The notes under the pieces are model-generated. The model searched no databases, had not been told where the DNA came from, and worked only from the letters and a program-made list of their open reading frames with translations. Shown here piece after piece: positions 5,723 to 14,900 of a stretch of 28,535 bases of DNA. Source of the DNA: a virus. Position 1 is the stretch's first letter; each line of letters starts with the position of its first letter. The DNA lies in the IMG/VR virus record IMGVR_UViG_3300050016_000199, positions 1-28,535 of that record; one strand, given 5' to 3'. The position numbers and the translations under genes are program-made.

Positions 5723-7051
5723 TTACGACCCGAGCCACCACTTCAAACCCTCATACCCGCCGACGCCAACGGGAGCAATCAGGCCAGCAATCCATTGGTG
5801 AACTTTTTGGGCATGAACCGCCTGCACTCCCGCCTTCTGGGCTGCTTCTAATCCTTTGATATACGCTTCCGCAATCGGTTTACCTGCGGCCACATCACCT
5901 TTACCAAAGGCTTGCGCGAGACGATCACCGTACTTCGGATTGAAACGTGAATCCGCAGTGCGTTTCAGCAACTGCTTCACATTGATATTGCCGTCCGAAG
6001 ATGTGGACTTCACAATATCGTTCTTGAATCCTTTGTTCGCTTCCCATGAAGTGTTGAGTCTGTCCGCTACTTTCGGGTCAATGCCCGCCGCCTGCAGCTT
6101 GGTGTTCGCCTCCGCAATTTGTTTTGTGCTGATATCCATCTCGGCATTCAATTTCGGAACATCCGCCCCAGGCTGCTTGATGGCATATTGCGTGTCGCTC
6201 AATTTCTGACGTTCTGCTTTCAAATCAAAACCCACTGTGTCATCGATCTGTTTGTAAGCGGCATCCTTTTGGATTCCCACTTTAGCTAAAAGATCATCAG
6301 CAGCGGTGGTTGTTCCTGCACGGATAGGAGTATCTACCGCTGCTCCTGTCGCTGTACGAATCGCGGCTGCGCCTGGTTCCTGCGTCGCGGCAAGTCCTGC
6401 CTCTTTGGGGCTAGTCAATAATTTTCGAAACGGATTCGTCAGTCGCGTCATCATCCCTGCGGCTTCAGGGGCCGCAACGGCTGGCGCCTTCGCTGCGGTC
6501 GCTGCAGCCTCTGCTTCAGGCGTAGCAGCTTCCCCACCAACCAGCAAAGAAGCTGCCGCTGCAGTGGCGTCGAGCAACGCGCGCGCGGTCTCGCGGGTAG
6601 GATTAGCTTTGAATGCGTCAACAATTGGAGTGATTTGGGAAATGTTGGACGAATGTTGTTTAGCGGCTTCATTCACCGATGCGAGCGAGTCGCTTATGGA
6701 CGCACCCTTGGATCGAGATTGTTCATACGCATGAATGAGCGGAAGAGTTTGCTTGACGCTATCCGCGAGTTGCACAGGAGGTAGATTATTCCAGACCGTT
6801 TTGGCTGCGCCTGTTTCTGCAGCACCGCCAGGAACCATACCCTTTACCGCGCCATAAATATCGGACGCGGCTTCGGCGCCGCCCTCCCCGACTTTATTCA
6901 AGAATCCCGAAACTCCTGTAGTCCCAGGAGCGGCTGTCGTGTCTGTTACGCCCGCAATCGGCGTGGCTTTCGACATATCAAAAAGGGGTTGAGACGCGGC
7001 AATAGGCGTCGCCTTGGACATATCGAACAAAGGTTGTGATTGAGTGGCCAT
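5723..7051 (-). CDS. Internal virion / ejection-type protein with N-terminal 15-residue tandem repeat (442 aa)
   Basis: The N-terminus carries two near-identical 15-residue units beginning SQPLFDMSKATPIA (residues 5-34), a short-motif pattern seen at the start of internal virion proteins of some podoviruses. The rest is Ala/Gly/Thr-rich, helical and low in aromatics, with a hydrophobic Ala-rich segment near residues 160-180 and a hydrophobic C-terminus (WIAGLIAPVGVGGYEGLKWW). The start overlaps the stop of the upstream gene (TAATG). It is the last gene of the virion unit driven from 10625-10644. Role as a DNA-ejection protein is inferred from order and composition. Confidence 0.55.
   Translation of the reverse strand: MATQSQPLFDMSKATPIAASQPLFDMSKATPIAGVTDTTAAPGTTGVSGFLNKVGEGGAEAASDIYGAVKGMVPGGAAETGAAKTVWNNLPPVQLADSVKQTLPLIHAYEQSRSKGASISDSLASVNEAAKQHSSNISQITPIVDAFKANPTRETARALLDATAAAASLLVGGEAATPEAEAAATAAKAPAVAAPEAAGMMTRLTNPFRKLLTSPKEAGLAATQEPGAAAIRTATGAAVDTPIRAGTTTAADDLLAKVGIQKDAAYKQIDDTVGFDLKAERQKLSDTQYAIKQPGADVPKLNAEMDISTKQIAEANTKLQAAGIDPKVADRLNTSWEANKGFKNDIVKSTSSDGNINVKQLLKRTADSRFNPKYGDRLAQAFGKGDVAAGKPIAEAYIKGLEAAQKAGVQAVHAQKVHQWIAGLIAPVGVGGYEGLKWWLGS
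6950..7039 (-). repeat. Two tandem 45-bp units encoding SQPLFDMSKATPIA[A/G]
   Basis: Residues 5-19 and 20-34 of the 442-residue protein are identical in 14 of 15 positions. The DNA copies differ mainly at synonymous positions, so the peptide rather than the DNA appears to be conserved. Confidence 0.75.
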
Positions 7052-8829
7052 TACGGTGCAACTCCGAGGTCCACCGTACCCGCTGCATTGGTGTAGTGAT
7101 TCTTGCCGTCAGGACCTGGAACAACGTGGGTTGCTCCTGTCGGAGACGCCTGTTGCGTTCCTGATTTCCCTGCGGCTTCTTGTCGAGTGGATGGATCAGG
7201 ATACATATCCTTCATGTACGGATTTGTGCCGACGCGACCGTTACGTTGTGAAGTGACAGCCTGCCGAATTTGGCTAATCGCGGCTGGACGGGCTTCAGGG
7301 GAAAGATTGACAGACAGGATATCGAGAGCCTGTTGACGTGATGTATCCGAACCTGTCCCGCCCGACATAACTTTCGAGTAGTCGTCGGCAACGCCCAACT
7401 GCGCAGCATAAGCTGCAGCCAAAGGCCCGCTCCCAACGGCAGCCTTTCGCAAGTTGTCCAACTTATTGATGATGGGAATTTTTGTATTGCCTAATGATGC
7501 ATACGCTTTATTTAATTGGTCTAGCGTACCGCCGTTGACCAGCAAAGAATCAGTGTTACCAAAGAACTGCGAGTTGGCGGGGCTTGCGGCAATTCGACCT
7601 TGTGCTTCTGATTCAGCCGCCTTAAAGGTTGGGTCAACTTTCTGTGCAGCCAACACAGCGTCAGCAATAAACTTTGGAGTAACCTGCCGAGATTTCAGTT
7701 CGGACAGGGTTAACGAGCGATCAGCCAATAATCGACCAGCCTCTGTCGGGTCGCCTTGATTCACGATTTGCTGAGTGCGAGCTTCGCGCGCTTTGATGGT
7801 CTCTGCGTTCAACTGAGCAACTGCCGCTTGCGGTAGAAGTGCATGTAGTCGAGACACATCTGCAGGAGCGGTAGTCGGGTCATCGATTTTCGCTTGGATA
7901 GCGGCCTGAGAACCTGGAGCGGACAATGCCTCGGGCGTTGATAATTTTGAAACTGGGTCGTTTGCGATTGCCGCATCTTGTTTTACACGCTGGTCAATCG
8001 CTTTGCCTTGACGGTCTTGTTCGCCCGCTAATTGGCCCGTCGCCAAAAACACGTCTTTTGGAGTTGACTTCGAGTCAGCGAGTACGGCTTGCAACTTCTG
8101 CACCATTGGATTATCGTCAGGCAGCCGCGCGGTCTTCGCTGCTCGAAGAACTGAATTCGCTTGGCTCACGAAAAATGGATTAACCCCTGTTGAGACGCCA
8201 CCGCTCACAGGTGACGTGCTCGACAGTGCCTGACTAAACTCGTCAGGCTTCATGCCACCATGTTGCGCTTGGAAGTCCGCGCCCGTGATGGCCTGCCCTT
8301 GCTGTTCGCCCGCCAGTTTCGTCTGGGCTTCGGGCACCTTCATGTGTGACAGGGAAATTTCATCAGGCATTGTGGCGGTCAGTATGTGATTATTAATGTT
8401 CGCTTGGTTGGTTTGTGCGGTCGTCAGTTTGTTGCGAAGTTCCGCGTCTTTCTGGGCTTGTGTGGCCGCAACCGCACGTTGTTGTTGCTCTGCGCGTTGC
8501 CCTTCCAATTGTTGAACCATCCCCGCGCCGCCCTCGCGCCCATGGGTAGCAAAGGAAGCTCCAGCCGCTGAAAGTCCATCAGCCAACGAGGTGACCATTT
8601 TTAACAAAACTGCATGTTTGACGGGCGCGGCAGGTGCTGCAGGAGCGTTCGCAGGATTAATCGCGTTTGGGTTCGGAGCCGTTTGATTAGCCAAAGGGGT
8701 GTTGGGCACATCAGGCGCTTGGATAGGTGCGCCGCCAGATGTGACCGAGTTATCGGGAGCGGGCATAGGTCCGCTGGCGGTTCCTGGCTGCACCATGCTG
8801 GAGAGATTCGGGTTGATGGGGTCGGGCAT
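7051..8829 (-). CDS. Putative internal virion protein (592 aa)
   Basis: The product opens with a Pro/Ala/Asn-rich disordered segment (about residues 1-70). A Gln/Ala-rich helical region around residues 100-160 follows (QQLEGQRAEQQQRAVAATQA), then a long helical body. No enzyme motif is recognised. Length, composition and position between other ejection-type proteins match internal virion proteins of podoviruses. Start ATG at 8829 with AGGAT upstream; the stop overlaps the next start (TAATG). It is cotranscribed with genes from 10612 downward, since no promoter-like motif is present between them. Confidence 0.5.
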   Translation of the reverse strand: MPDPINPNLSSMVQPGTASGPMPAPDNSVTSGGAPIQAPDVPNTPLANQTAPNPNAINPANAPAAPAAPVKHAVLLKMVTSLADGLSAAGASFATHGREGGAGMVQQLEGQRAEQQQRAVAATQAQKDAELRNKLTTAQTNQANINNHILTATMPDEISLSHMKVPEAQTKLAGEQQGQAITGADFQAQHGGMKPDEFSQALSSTSPVSGGVSTGVNPFFVSQANSVLRAAKTARLPDDNPMVQKLQAVLADSKSTPKDVFLATGQLAGEQDRQGKAIDQRVKQDAAIANDPVSKLSTPEALSAPGSQAAIQAKIDDPTTAPADVSRLHALLPQAAVAQLNAETIKAREARTQQIVNQGDPTEAGRLLADRSLTLSELKSRQVTPKFIADAVLAAQKVDPTFKAAESEAQGRIAASPANSQFFGNTDSLLVNGGTLDQLNKAYASLGNTKIPIINKLDNLRKAAVGSGPLAAAYAAQLGVADDYSKVMSGGTGSDTSRQQALDILSVNLSPEARPAAISQIRQAVTSQRNGRVGTNPYMKDMYPDPSTRQEAAGKSGTQQASPTGATHVVPGPDGKNHYTNAAGTVDLGVAP

Positions 8830-8832
8830 AAA

Positions 8833-9528
8833 TTATCCTTGTTCCTGTCCTGGGGCTGCCGCTTGAGCCGCAGGAGGCGCGCCCTGCGATTCTGGCGCGG
8901 CGGGTGCCTCCGAAGTCTCGTCCGCAGATTGAGCCCCGCCTTGAGCGGTTTCTGGTGCTTCCTGACCCTGCTGGGCTTCAGGTCCGCGCAGTTGCGCTGA
9001 GTGGCCCCCATCTTTGGTGCCAGAATGGGCTTGCGCAATGGCCTGCATAGGTTTGTTCATCATTTGAATCATCAGGACGCCAAAATCCTGTAAACTCATG
9101 CCCGACCCAAAAGTTTTCTTGACCAAATTTAGATGCCCCTGAGCCGTCTGCACAGTCGGGTCGTCATCGCCCAGCAAGAATTTGAAGTCCGTCACACACT
9201 TCTGAGCAGCATCGATCACAGTCTGGGCGTTTTTGTCATCCTTGGGAATCATCGTCTGACGAAGTTTCTCTGCGGGATGTCCGATTGTCGATCCATCCCC
9301 CGACCCGTACCCTTTCCCTTCCGCAGTATGATGAGATGTCAAAAGGTTCCCCGCCAAACCACCATTCTGTGAGGACGCCACACCTACCGCATCGATGTGA
9401 TCTTTTGCTTCCTGACCTTGCAAATACGGAACTGTAAAACTTCTGCGCACGCCCGACTCATCGAACAATTTTGCAAGACGTTCGTTGAGAGCAGAATAAT
9501 CCTTTTTTATGTTCACTGTGTCGGGCAT
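8833..9528 (-). CDS. Putative virion protein with Ala/Pro/Gln-rich tail (231 aa)
   Basis: Start 9528 (MPDTVNIKK) is chosen because AGGA lies 8 bases upstream; the frame remains open further upstream, but only through the end of the neighbouring gene. Residues 1-165 are mixed helical, with DDPTVQTAQGHLNLVKKTFG and a Met-rich helix (VLMIQMMNKPMQ). From about residue 170 the protein becomes a low-complexity Ala/Pro/Gln/Glu/Gly tail, probably disordered. It is three bases from the next gene. No family recognised; context suggests a virion or ejection-complex component. Confidence 0.5.
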   Translation of the reverse strand: MPDTVNIKKDYSALNERLAKLFDESGVRRSFTVPYLQGQEAKDHIDAVGVASSQNGGLAGNLLTSHHTAEGKGYGSGDGSTIGHPAEKLRQTMIPKDDKNAQTVIDAAQKCVTDFKFLLGDDDPTVQTAQGHLNLVKKTFGSGMSLQDFGVLMIQMMNKPMQAIAQAHSGTKDGGHSAQLRGPEAQQGQEAPETAQGGAQSADETSEAPAAPESQGAPPAAQAAAPGQEQG

Positions 9529-9541
9529 GATAAAAATCCTT

Positions 9542-10165
9542 TTATACTTGTACGCCTGGAATACCCGCGCCTGCGGTGACGAGGCCGCCGACGGCACCGA
9601 GTACGCTGCCAACTTCCTGATAGCCTGATTCCTTCGCAGCCAATACACCTGAACCTGCGTTCACTGTATCGCCGCCTGTCGTCCCTGCGCCTGTGGTGCT
9701 GCCGCCGACTGCGCCTTGCGCCGCGCCGCCTGCCTGGTTCAGTTCCTGTATCCCTGCCATCATGTTCTCACGCTTCAACGCTTCGTTGTTGGCGTCAATA
9801 CTGGAAAGAGCGCCTGCTTTTCCCAGAGATGCTTCTGTGGCGATCTGCCCCGCCATCGCGCCCGTCGGCCCGCCGCCAATATCCGCGCTGCCGTATCGCG
9901 CGCCTGCTGCGGCTGCGCTGCCGATTGCATTTTTTGCGGCGCGTGCAAAATTTTCATTAACGCCTGTCCTCTGAATCGCCAATGATGCATTCGTATATCC
10001 CATCGGATTCGTAATCATGTTATTCGCGACCAAGGTCTGCTTCGCTTGAATCGCTTGCTGTTCGGAAAACGACGTTTTTGCGTCATTTAAAAAATTCGTA
10101 TTCGCTGCAAGATTTGCATCTTGGAGTGCCTGGTCATTCTGCTGGACTTTCCCGCCTGAGCACAT
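9542..10165 (-). CDS. Internal virion protein, T7 gp14-like candidate (207 aa)
   Basis: The N-terminus starts Met-Cys (MCSGGK), then a Gln/Asn/Ala-rich helix (QNDQALQDANLAANTNFLND). This resembles internal virion protein A (T7 gp14-like) of many podoviruses, which often begins MC and sits at the head of the ejection-protein cluster. The middle is small-residue-rich (AIGSAAAAGARYGS) and the C-terminus Gly/Thr/Ala-rich with a hydrophobic stretch, consistent with membrane insertion during DNA ejection. Start 10165 has AGGA 7 bases upstream. Assignment rests on composition and order. Confidence 0.5.
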   Translation of the reverse strand: MCSGGKVQQNDQALQDANLAANTNFLNDAKTSFSEQQAIQAKQTLVANNMITNPMGYTNASLAIQRTGVNENFARAAKNAIGSAAAAGARYGSADIGGGPTGAMAGQIATEASLGKAGALSSIDANNEALKRENMMAGIQELNQAGGAAQGAVGGSTTGAGTTGGDTVNAGSGVLAAKESGYQEVGSVLGAVGGLVTAGAGIPGVQV

Positions 10166-10168
10166 TTT

Positions 10169-10612
10169 TTATTCCTTTGTTGCCGCTACCAATTTGTTAA
10201 GGTCCAATTTAAAAAGTTGCCTAGGGTCCAACTCAAACCCTTGTCGTACCGCCCACTTCGCGACGCCGTACTCTTCTTTGCTCATCACCACTATTTCTCG
10301 GACGCCTAGTTCGAGGGCGTAGTGGACGCCTACATTCAACATCCCCTCCATCGCCTGTTTCCTGTCGTCGTTCGTGCTCTCAGGATTGAAAACGAGATGC
10401 GCCAAAATCATTTGCATATAGACGGGCGCAAATGCAACCACTTTCCCTTCAGCGTTTTCAGCCGCAAAATAAACAACCGTCGGGTTGTTTTTCTTTTGAG
10501 CCGCGTCGATATCCTTCGGTTCAATCTGCGGATTCGATAAAGTCCATAGAGTGAATGATTCAGCGTCTTCAGAACCCGCCAACCTAAACTGCCAGCCTTG
10601 TGTTTCGCTCAT
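10169..10612 (-). CDS. GNAT-family (acyl-CoA N-acyltransferase-like) protein (147 aa)
   Basis: The sequence follows a GNAT topology: N-terminal WQFRLAGSEDAESF, strand VVYFAAENAEGKVVAFAPVY, helix RKQAMEGMLNVGVHYALELG and strand EIVVMSKEE, then an aromatic/Gly segment (WAVRQGFELD) typical of the last GNAT strands. Small GNAT-like proteins are frequent within podovirus structural clusters, sometimes called internal acyltransferases; their substrate is unknown. The acetyl-CoA loop motif is weak, so activity is uncertain. It is the first gene after the promoter-like motif at 10625-10644, with GGGAGC upstream of the ATG, and leads the ejection-protein genes. Confidence 0.6.
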   Translation of the reverse strand: MSETQGWQFRLAGSEDAESFTLWTLSNPQIEPKDIDAAQKKNNPTVVYFAAENAEGKVVAFAPVYMQMILAHLVFNPESTNDDRKQAMEGMLNVGVHYALELGVREIVVMSKEEYGVAKWAVRQGFELDPRQLFKLDLNKLVAATKE

Positions 10613-10624
10613 AAACTGCTCCCT

Positions 10625-10644
10625 ACTTATGGTTTAGAAAGTCT
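10625..10644 (-). promoter_or_regulatory. Late promoter/operator motif AGACTT-N7-CATAAGT, copy 2
   Basis: The motif lies 12 bases upstream of the GNAT start at 10612. Its first base (minus strand) is the last base of the TAA of the upstream gene. It would drive five genes down to 5723. Confidence 0.8.
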
Positions 10645-11126
10645 TAAATGAGTCTGACAGGGTGACTCGGCGAAGTTAAGATATTTGTTTCCCCTGCTGG
10701 CCCGAAACTGGTCACGTGGATCGCGTGAGCAGCCGCATTCACAGGCACAGTAAAAGTGAGTGGCGATTTGGCTCCTGACGCCACTTGCGTCGGCTGCCCT
10801 CCTGCCCGCTTCAAATAGACGGAGGCGCCTTGAAAGTATGGACTATTGCTCGGATGCGTAAACTGAATCGTGACCGTTTTCTGACCCGCGATGGCTTTCC
10901 GCGTCACAACCCGCACATTAGTCACAGCGGGAGGTGTCGTGCGCGGCGCAACGACCGCAGTCGCGGGCTGTGTGGTCGGCAGAGCAAACACTGCTTGCGG
11001 GCGCGCGGTTACCTTGGTTTGCTCAATCTGCTGAGATTTCTGCCTGTCGGCAGGCCAAATCACAGGAGAAATTGTATTTGCTCCTGGGTGGACAACTGCG
11101 CGGATGATTTCAGCTTCTTTGTTCAT
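10644..11126 (-). CDS. Putative virion protein with Ig/fibronectin-like domain (160 aa)
   Basis: Residues 1-65 are Pro/Thr/Ala-rich and probably a linker. Residues 66-158 look like a single beta-sandwich: TNVRVVTRKAIAGQKTVTIQ, then FQGASVYLKRAGGQPTQVA, then a final strand set ending HVTSFGPAGETN. This resembles fibronectin type III or Ig-like domains used as virion decorations. ATG 11126 is preceded by AAGGA and overlaps the stop of the GIY-YIG gene (ATGA), so it is probably translated from the GIY-YIG gene's transcript. Confidence 0.5.
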   Translation of the reverse strand: MNKEAEIIRAVVHPGANTISPVIWPADRQKSQQIEQTKVTARPQAVFALPTTQPATAVVAPRTTPPAVTNVRVVTRKAIAGQKTVTIQFTHPSNSPYFQGASVYLKRAGGQPTQVASGAKSPLTFTVPVNAAAHAIHVTSFGPAGETNILTSPSHPVRLI

Positions 11127-11881
11127 GATTTTTCCTTCGATCTGCGAGCCTGTTGTGCATCCCTCATTCGCTGACGCGTTTCAAGACTCTTCGGGTGCTT
11201 CATTTTTTGCTTTGCTTCGTTCGAATGCTTGAACCCCGCATTGGATGCTTTGCGTTTTTCTATCGTCTCCTGAGACTGCTTGCGCCCTACGTTCCAGTTA
11301 TTCCCGAGGTTATAAACTAGACCCCGACGACTTTCGCCGCTCTTTCGGTAAACCTCTGCAGGAAGGATTCTCCCTTTAAGCGTTTGACTCACTCGCCGAC
11401 GAAACTCTTCGGATTTCGGGTAATGATTCCCTTTATTCCCCGCCCCGCGAGAGTTCCCAACCATAAAAACTTTCGCATGCTCGCTTATCTTCCTTCGTCG
11501 CTCTGCTTCGACTTCGGGATCACGATTTAGAATAGTGTCTTTGAGTTTCTGTTTTGACTCATCTGAATGAGGACCCGTAAACCCCTCACCGCCGTCGCAG
11601 ATGTTGTAACCAACGTCAGGGTGTTGCGCCTTCAGTACCCGAATGAAGTGGCGCTCCATTTCGTCCAGTTCGGCGCGAGTCGCGACATCGGAAACCAGCG
11701 AGTGAATACTCCACGATTCTTTTGAGTACTTTCGCATCGCCGCGAACAGGTGTGACCGAGTCCCAGAGTTATGGCACGCGTTAGATTGCTTCGTCTGCAA
11801 ATACTTTTGCAGGTTCGTGCCTTTATGCTGACCGACATAAATCTTCAGTGTTTCCGAGTTGACTATCACGTAGATGAACAT
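11123..11881 (-). CDS. GIY-YIG homing endonuclease with NUMOD3-like repeats, copy 1 (252 aa)
   Basis: The N-terminal GIY-YIG nuclease domain opens MFIYVIV and continues with KIYVGQHKG. It includes the conserved Arg in TRSHLFAAMRKY and the likely catalytic Glu in the helix around LDEMERHFIRVL, and ends with GYNICDGGEGFTG. Downstream are NUMOD3-type DNA-binding repeats (HSDESKQKL, SEEFRRRVSQ, HSNEAKQKM and similar). Start 11881 is chosen because GGAGG lies 5 bases upstream; an ATG four codons earlier lacks one. The gene has its own palindromic copy of the late motif and is coupled to the structural gene downstream. It is closely related to the gene at 19297. Confidence 0.85.
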   Translation of the reverse strand: MFIYVIVNSETLKIYVGQHKGTNLQKYLQTKQSNACHNSGTRSHLFAAMRKYSKESWSIHSLVSDVATRAELDEMERHFIRVLKAQHPDVGYNICDGGEGFTGPHSDESKQKLKDTILNRDPEVEAERRRKISEHAKVFMVGNSRGAGNKGNHYPKSEEFRRRVSQTLKGRILPAEVYRKSGESRRGLVYNLGNNWNVGRKQSQETIEKRKASNAGFKHSNEAKQKMKHPKSLETRQRMRDAQQARRSKEKS

Positions 11882-11895
11882 CGCGACCTCCATCT

Positions 11896-11915
11896 ACTTA
11901 TGATATCATAAGTCT
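11896..11915 (-). promoter_or_regulatory. Late motif copy 3, perfectly palindromic form
   Basis: This copy contains the perfect palindrome ACTTATGATATCATAAGT (11896-11913). It lies 14 bases upstream of the GIY-YIG start at 11881 and just after the TGA of the nozzle-like gene. Confidence 0.8.
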
Positions 11916-11925
11916 ATTTCCTAGG

Positions 11926-14900
11926 TCAAACACTTTGATCTTCACCGAACGCCAGCGCCTTAATTGTCGACGGCGCGTTTTCTGGCTCGAATCGGACGCG
12001 GCACTGCATGTGATGAATATACTGACTCATCTGTGTACTATTTACCATCGAGACATTCCACCTCAACGCCAAAATAGATGAAGACGGATTGTTTTGGCCG
12101 ATAGGCGGCTCCTGCACAATCTCAGGCAAATAGACAAACGGCACGGGAGTTGTAGGCGACGTTTCGTTGGGCAAAATCCAAATATCAGGGAAACTAGGTC
12201 CGCCATGATTGAGCGTGCCGACTGCATCAAAATATCCAATCACATGTTGCAACGGGAACAATCGCCCGCCCAGAGGCGACAGAGTTATCGAACCGATCAC
12301 GATTTCGCACAAAGCATATGGGGTGCCATCATTCGCCCCAAGCGACGTATTACCATCACCCCACGACTGTAAATCTCTTGAGTAAATATAGTTTCCCTGG
12401 TCCAATTGAGCCTGGGTGTTGCCTGTCGAGATAATTTCGGCGGTAGAGATTGTCACTGCGCCAGAACTTCCGCCGAGCCCCGCCAAGGCGATCCCGTTAA
12501 AAGTGCCGCCGCCCAGCGTGATAGAAATCTGCGCCAAGATTGTTCCCACCATCATCGAAGAAGCAACGGATGTGAAAGAACTCCCGACCACCCAAATGAC
12601 ATTGCTTGCGAGAGCGCCGTTAATAAGTGCGATGGTCGAGCCGCCTTCGAGGGTAGTCGTCGACGCAGCGAAAAACACAAACTGGGCGTTCGCATTTCCT
12701 TGCGCGTCCAGAACGATGCCGCCGAACGTGTTCGGGATATCGAAACTGGATGTCGAGCTATAGTTTCCAGCAAGGTATGTGTGGCTGTTTGCGCCGTTCC
12801 CGCTTGTCGCCAAATTCACAGCCGTCCCGAGCGAGGTGAATGTCAACCCCGCATAGTGCGCGTATGCCGCGACCGCTGCCGTATGCGCTGCTGCGGCGTT
12901 GGTGTTGTCGATAATCCCAGGGGACATAATCACGCCTGGAGGAAATCCTGTAATGGTTGTGGTCGGGCTCGAACCGATGTTGCCGCCCGTAATCACGGTG
13001 CTGCCTGTGTTGGTAATTCCGCTCCACGCCAAAAGGGCATAGGTAGCTGCAACCCCTAATTGCGGATTTGATGGACGCACCCCGCCCGTGGGCGTCGCTA
13101 ACAGTAAACTGTAAATTCCAACCGATGTCTCTACCGATTTCAACGCGCCCACTCCAAATAATGGGAACGCAGGAACGCTCCATGACGGGACGTTGGGCCC
13201 GTAGCGCAAAATGCGGTCTATGCCGTTGCTGATGAATAAACCCACATCGGTTCCGTCACGGTGCAGTGTGACATACGCTTTGGCGGGATTGACGTTCGTC
13301 GCCAAGTAATCCGAAATGTGTAGCCCGACATCTTCTTTCTGCGCGCCCAGCAATTCAAAGTACTGCTTCTGCGTGGTAAACAAACCAATAATCGAGCCGT
13401 CGCGGAAGACAGCGTTCGTACTGGAAACGCCGAAGTTGCTCAAAAAATCTGTAGCGTAGAAGCTGATAGTCTCAGGTCCGCCGAGAATTGCTTGCACGCG
13501 GTCGGCCAAGAAAACAAGCATCCCGATGCCGTCCGCAGTTGGCTGCAGATTCAGCACAGGTCCTGAGAACTTGAATCGATTCCCAGGAGCCCACGCTTCC
13601 TCGGGAATACCGTTCGTGCAATCTGGTCCTGAATCGAAATACACATAGTTTCCGTCAACCATCCAGAGCCGTCCCTGCCAGTATACGCTGATAGTACCTA
13701 CAGGTTTGCCCAGCGGCGGAATGGATGAACCAGGTGCGCCAGGAGGCGGGTCGTTCTGATGGAACAATGGAGCAATCAAAAGAATATCCAGATCAGGATC
13801 GATGACAAAGTCGTCGAAGGTCCACTGAATTCCTGCGCCTGGGTTCGTGACCGCGCCATCAAACAAATAGGTTCCGCCGCCATCCGACAGACGATATATT
13901 TCCACCGCGTTGAATGTAGCTGTGCCTCCGTCGAGCGTCTGCACCGAGTCGGAGGTCGTAAAAAAGATTTGGAACCATGTGTTCTGAGTTCCGAGCGACT
14001 GATCTACCGCGATGACTTGGAATTGCTGACCGTTCAGAAACGTCGCGGTAGTCAAGCCGCCGAGAGTGACCCAGATGCCAGGCTGGAAGTTATTGCTGGC
14101 GAAAATCGTTAGGATGTTCGCGGTCACCGAGAACCCTGTGATAGTCGCAACGGAATTGCACAACGGAAATCCCTGGCCGTCTAGCAAAGATGTGCCCTGG
14201 CCCGTGATGGTTGAGATAAGCGGAGCCGCAGTACCAGAATCCGAAGTCAATGGTACAAACACACCGCCGTTGTTGAAAGTCGCAGTCCAGCTTCCGTTCA
14301 GGAGCACGGTGCCTGTCGTGGCGGTCGGGCCGTAGTTTCCCGCTGGAGGACTGGTCCCTGTCACTTCGAACTGCGTACCGCTCAATCCTGTCGCCGACAC
14401 GATCAGTGTCAACCCGTTCAGCCATGTTGCGCTCGGGTCCGTCAAGTTACTGAATGTCACGCTCTGTCCTGCGACTAAAAGATTGATGGCTTTGACGGTT
14501 AGAGTAGTACCGCCGCTGATTTGCGTCGAGGTCAAAGGAAAGCTGGAGGACGGCTGCGCGGTCAGGACAGTAAATATTTGGTTGTTAAAATAAGTGCCTG
14601 TCGTCAACCCCTCGACCGTAAAGATGTTCCCAGGGATAAAGTTGTTGCTGCCGAAAAACGTCGCGACGTTCGCAGTAATGGAGAACGACTGAATGCTGCC
14701 GTTCAGTGGTCCGAGAATCGCGCCAGTGTTGTTGCTGAATGGGCTGGCTGTTGTCAGGTGCCCGTACACCGTTCGGAAAGCGTAGACGTACGCATATCCG
14801 AAACTCGCGAGCGGAGAACCTTGCCCGAGGTTGGTCCAGGTGTAGCTGCCGTCCTGGGTCGTGATGCTGCCCAACAGCGGGTTGGCGTTTGTATTCCATA

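Noticed and set aside
12406-13059. 217-codon plus-strand open frame opposite the DUF3494 domain
   Set aside because: Basic, low-information composition. The opposite strand encodes a clear family domain.
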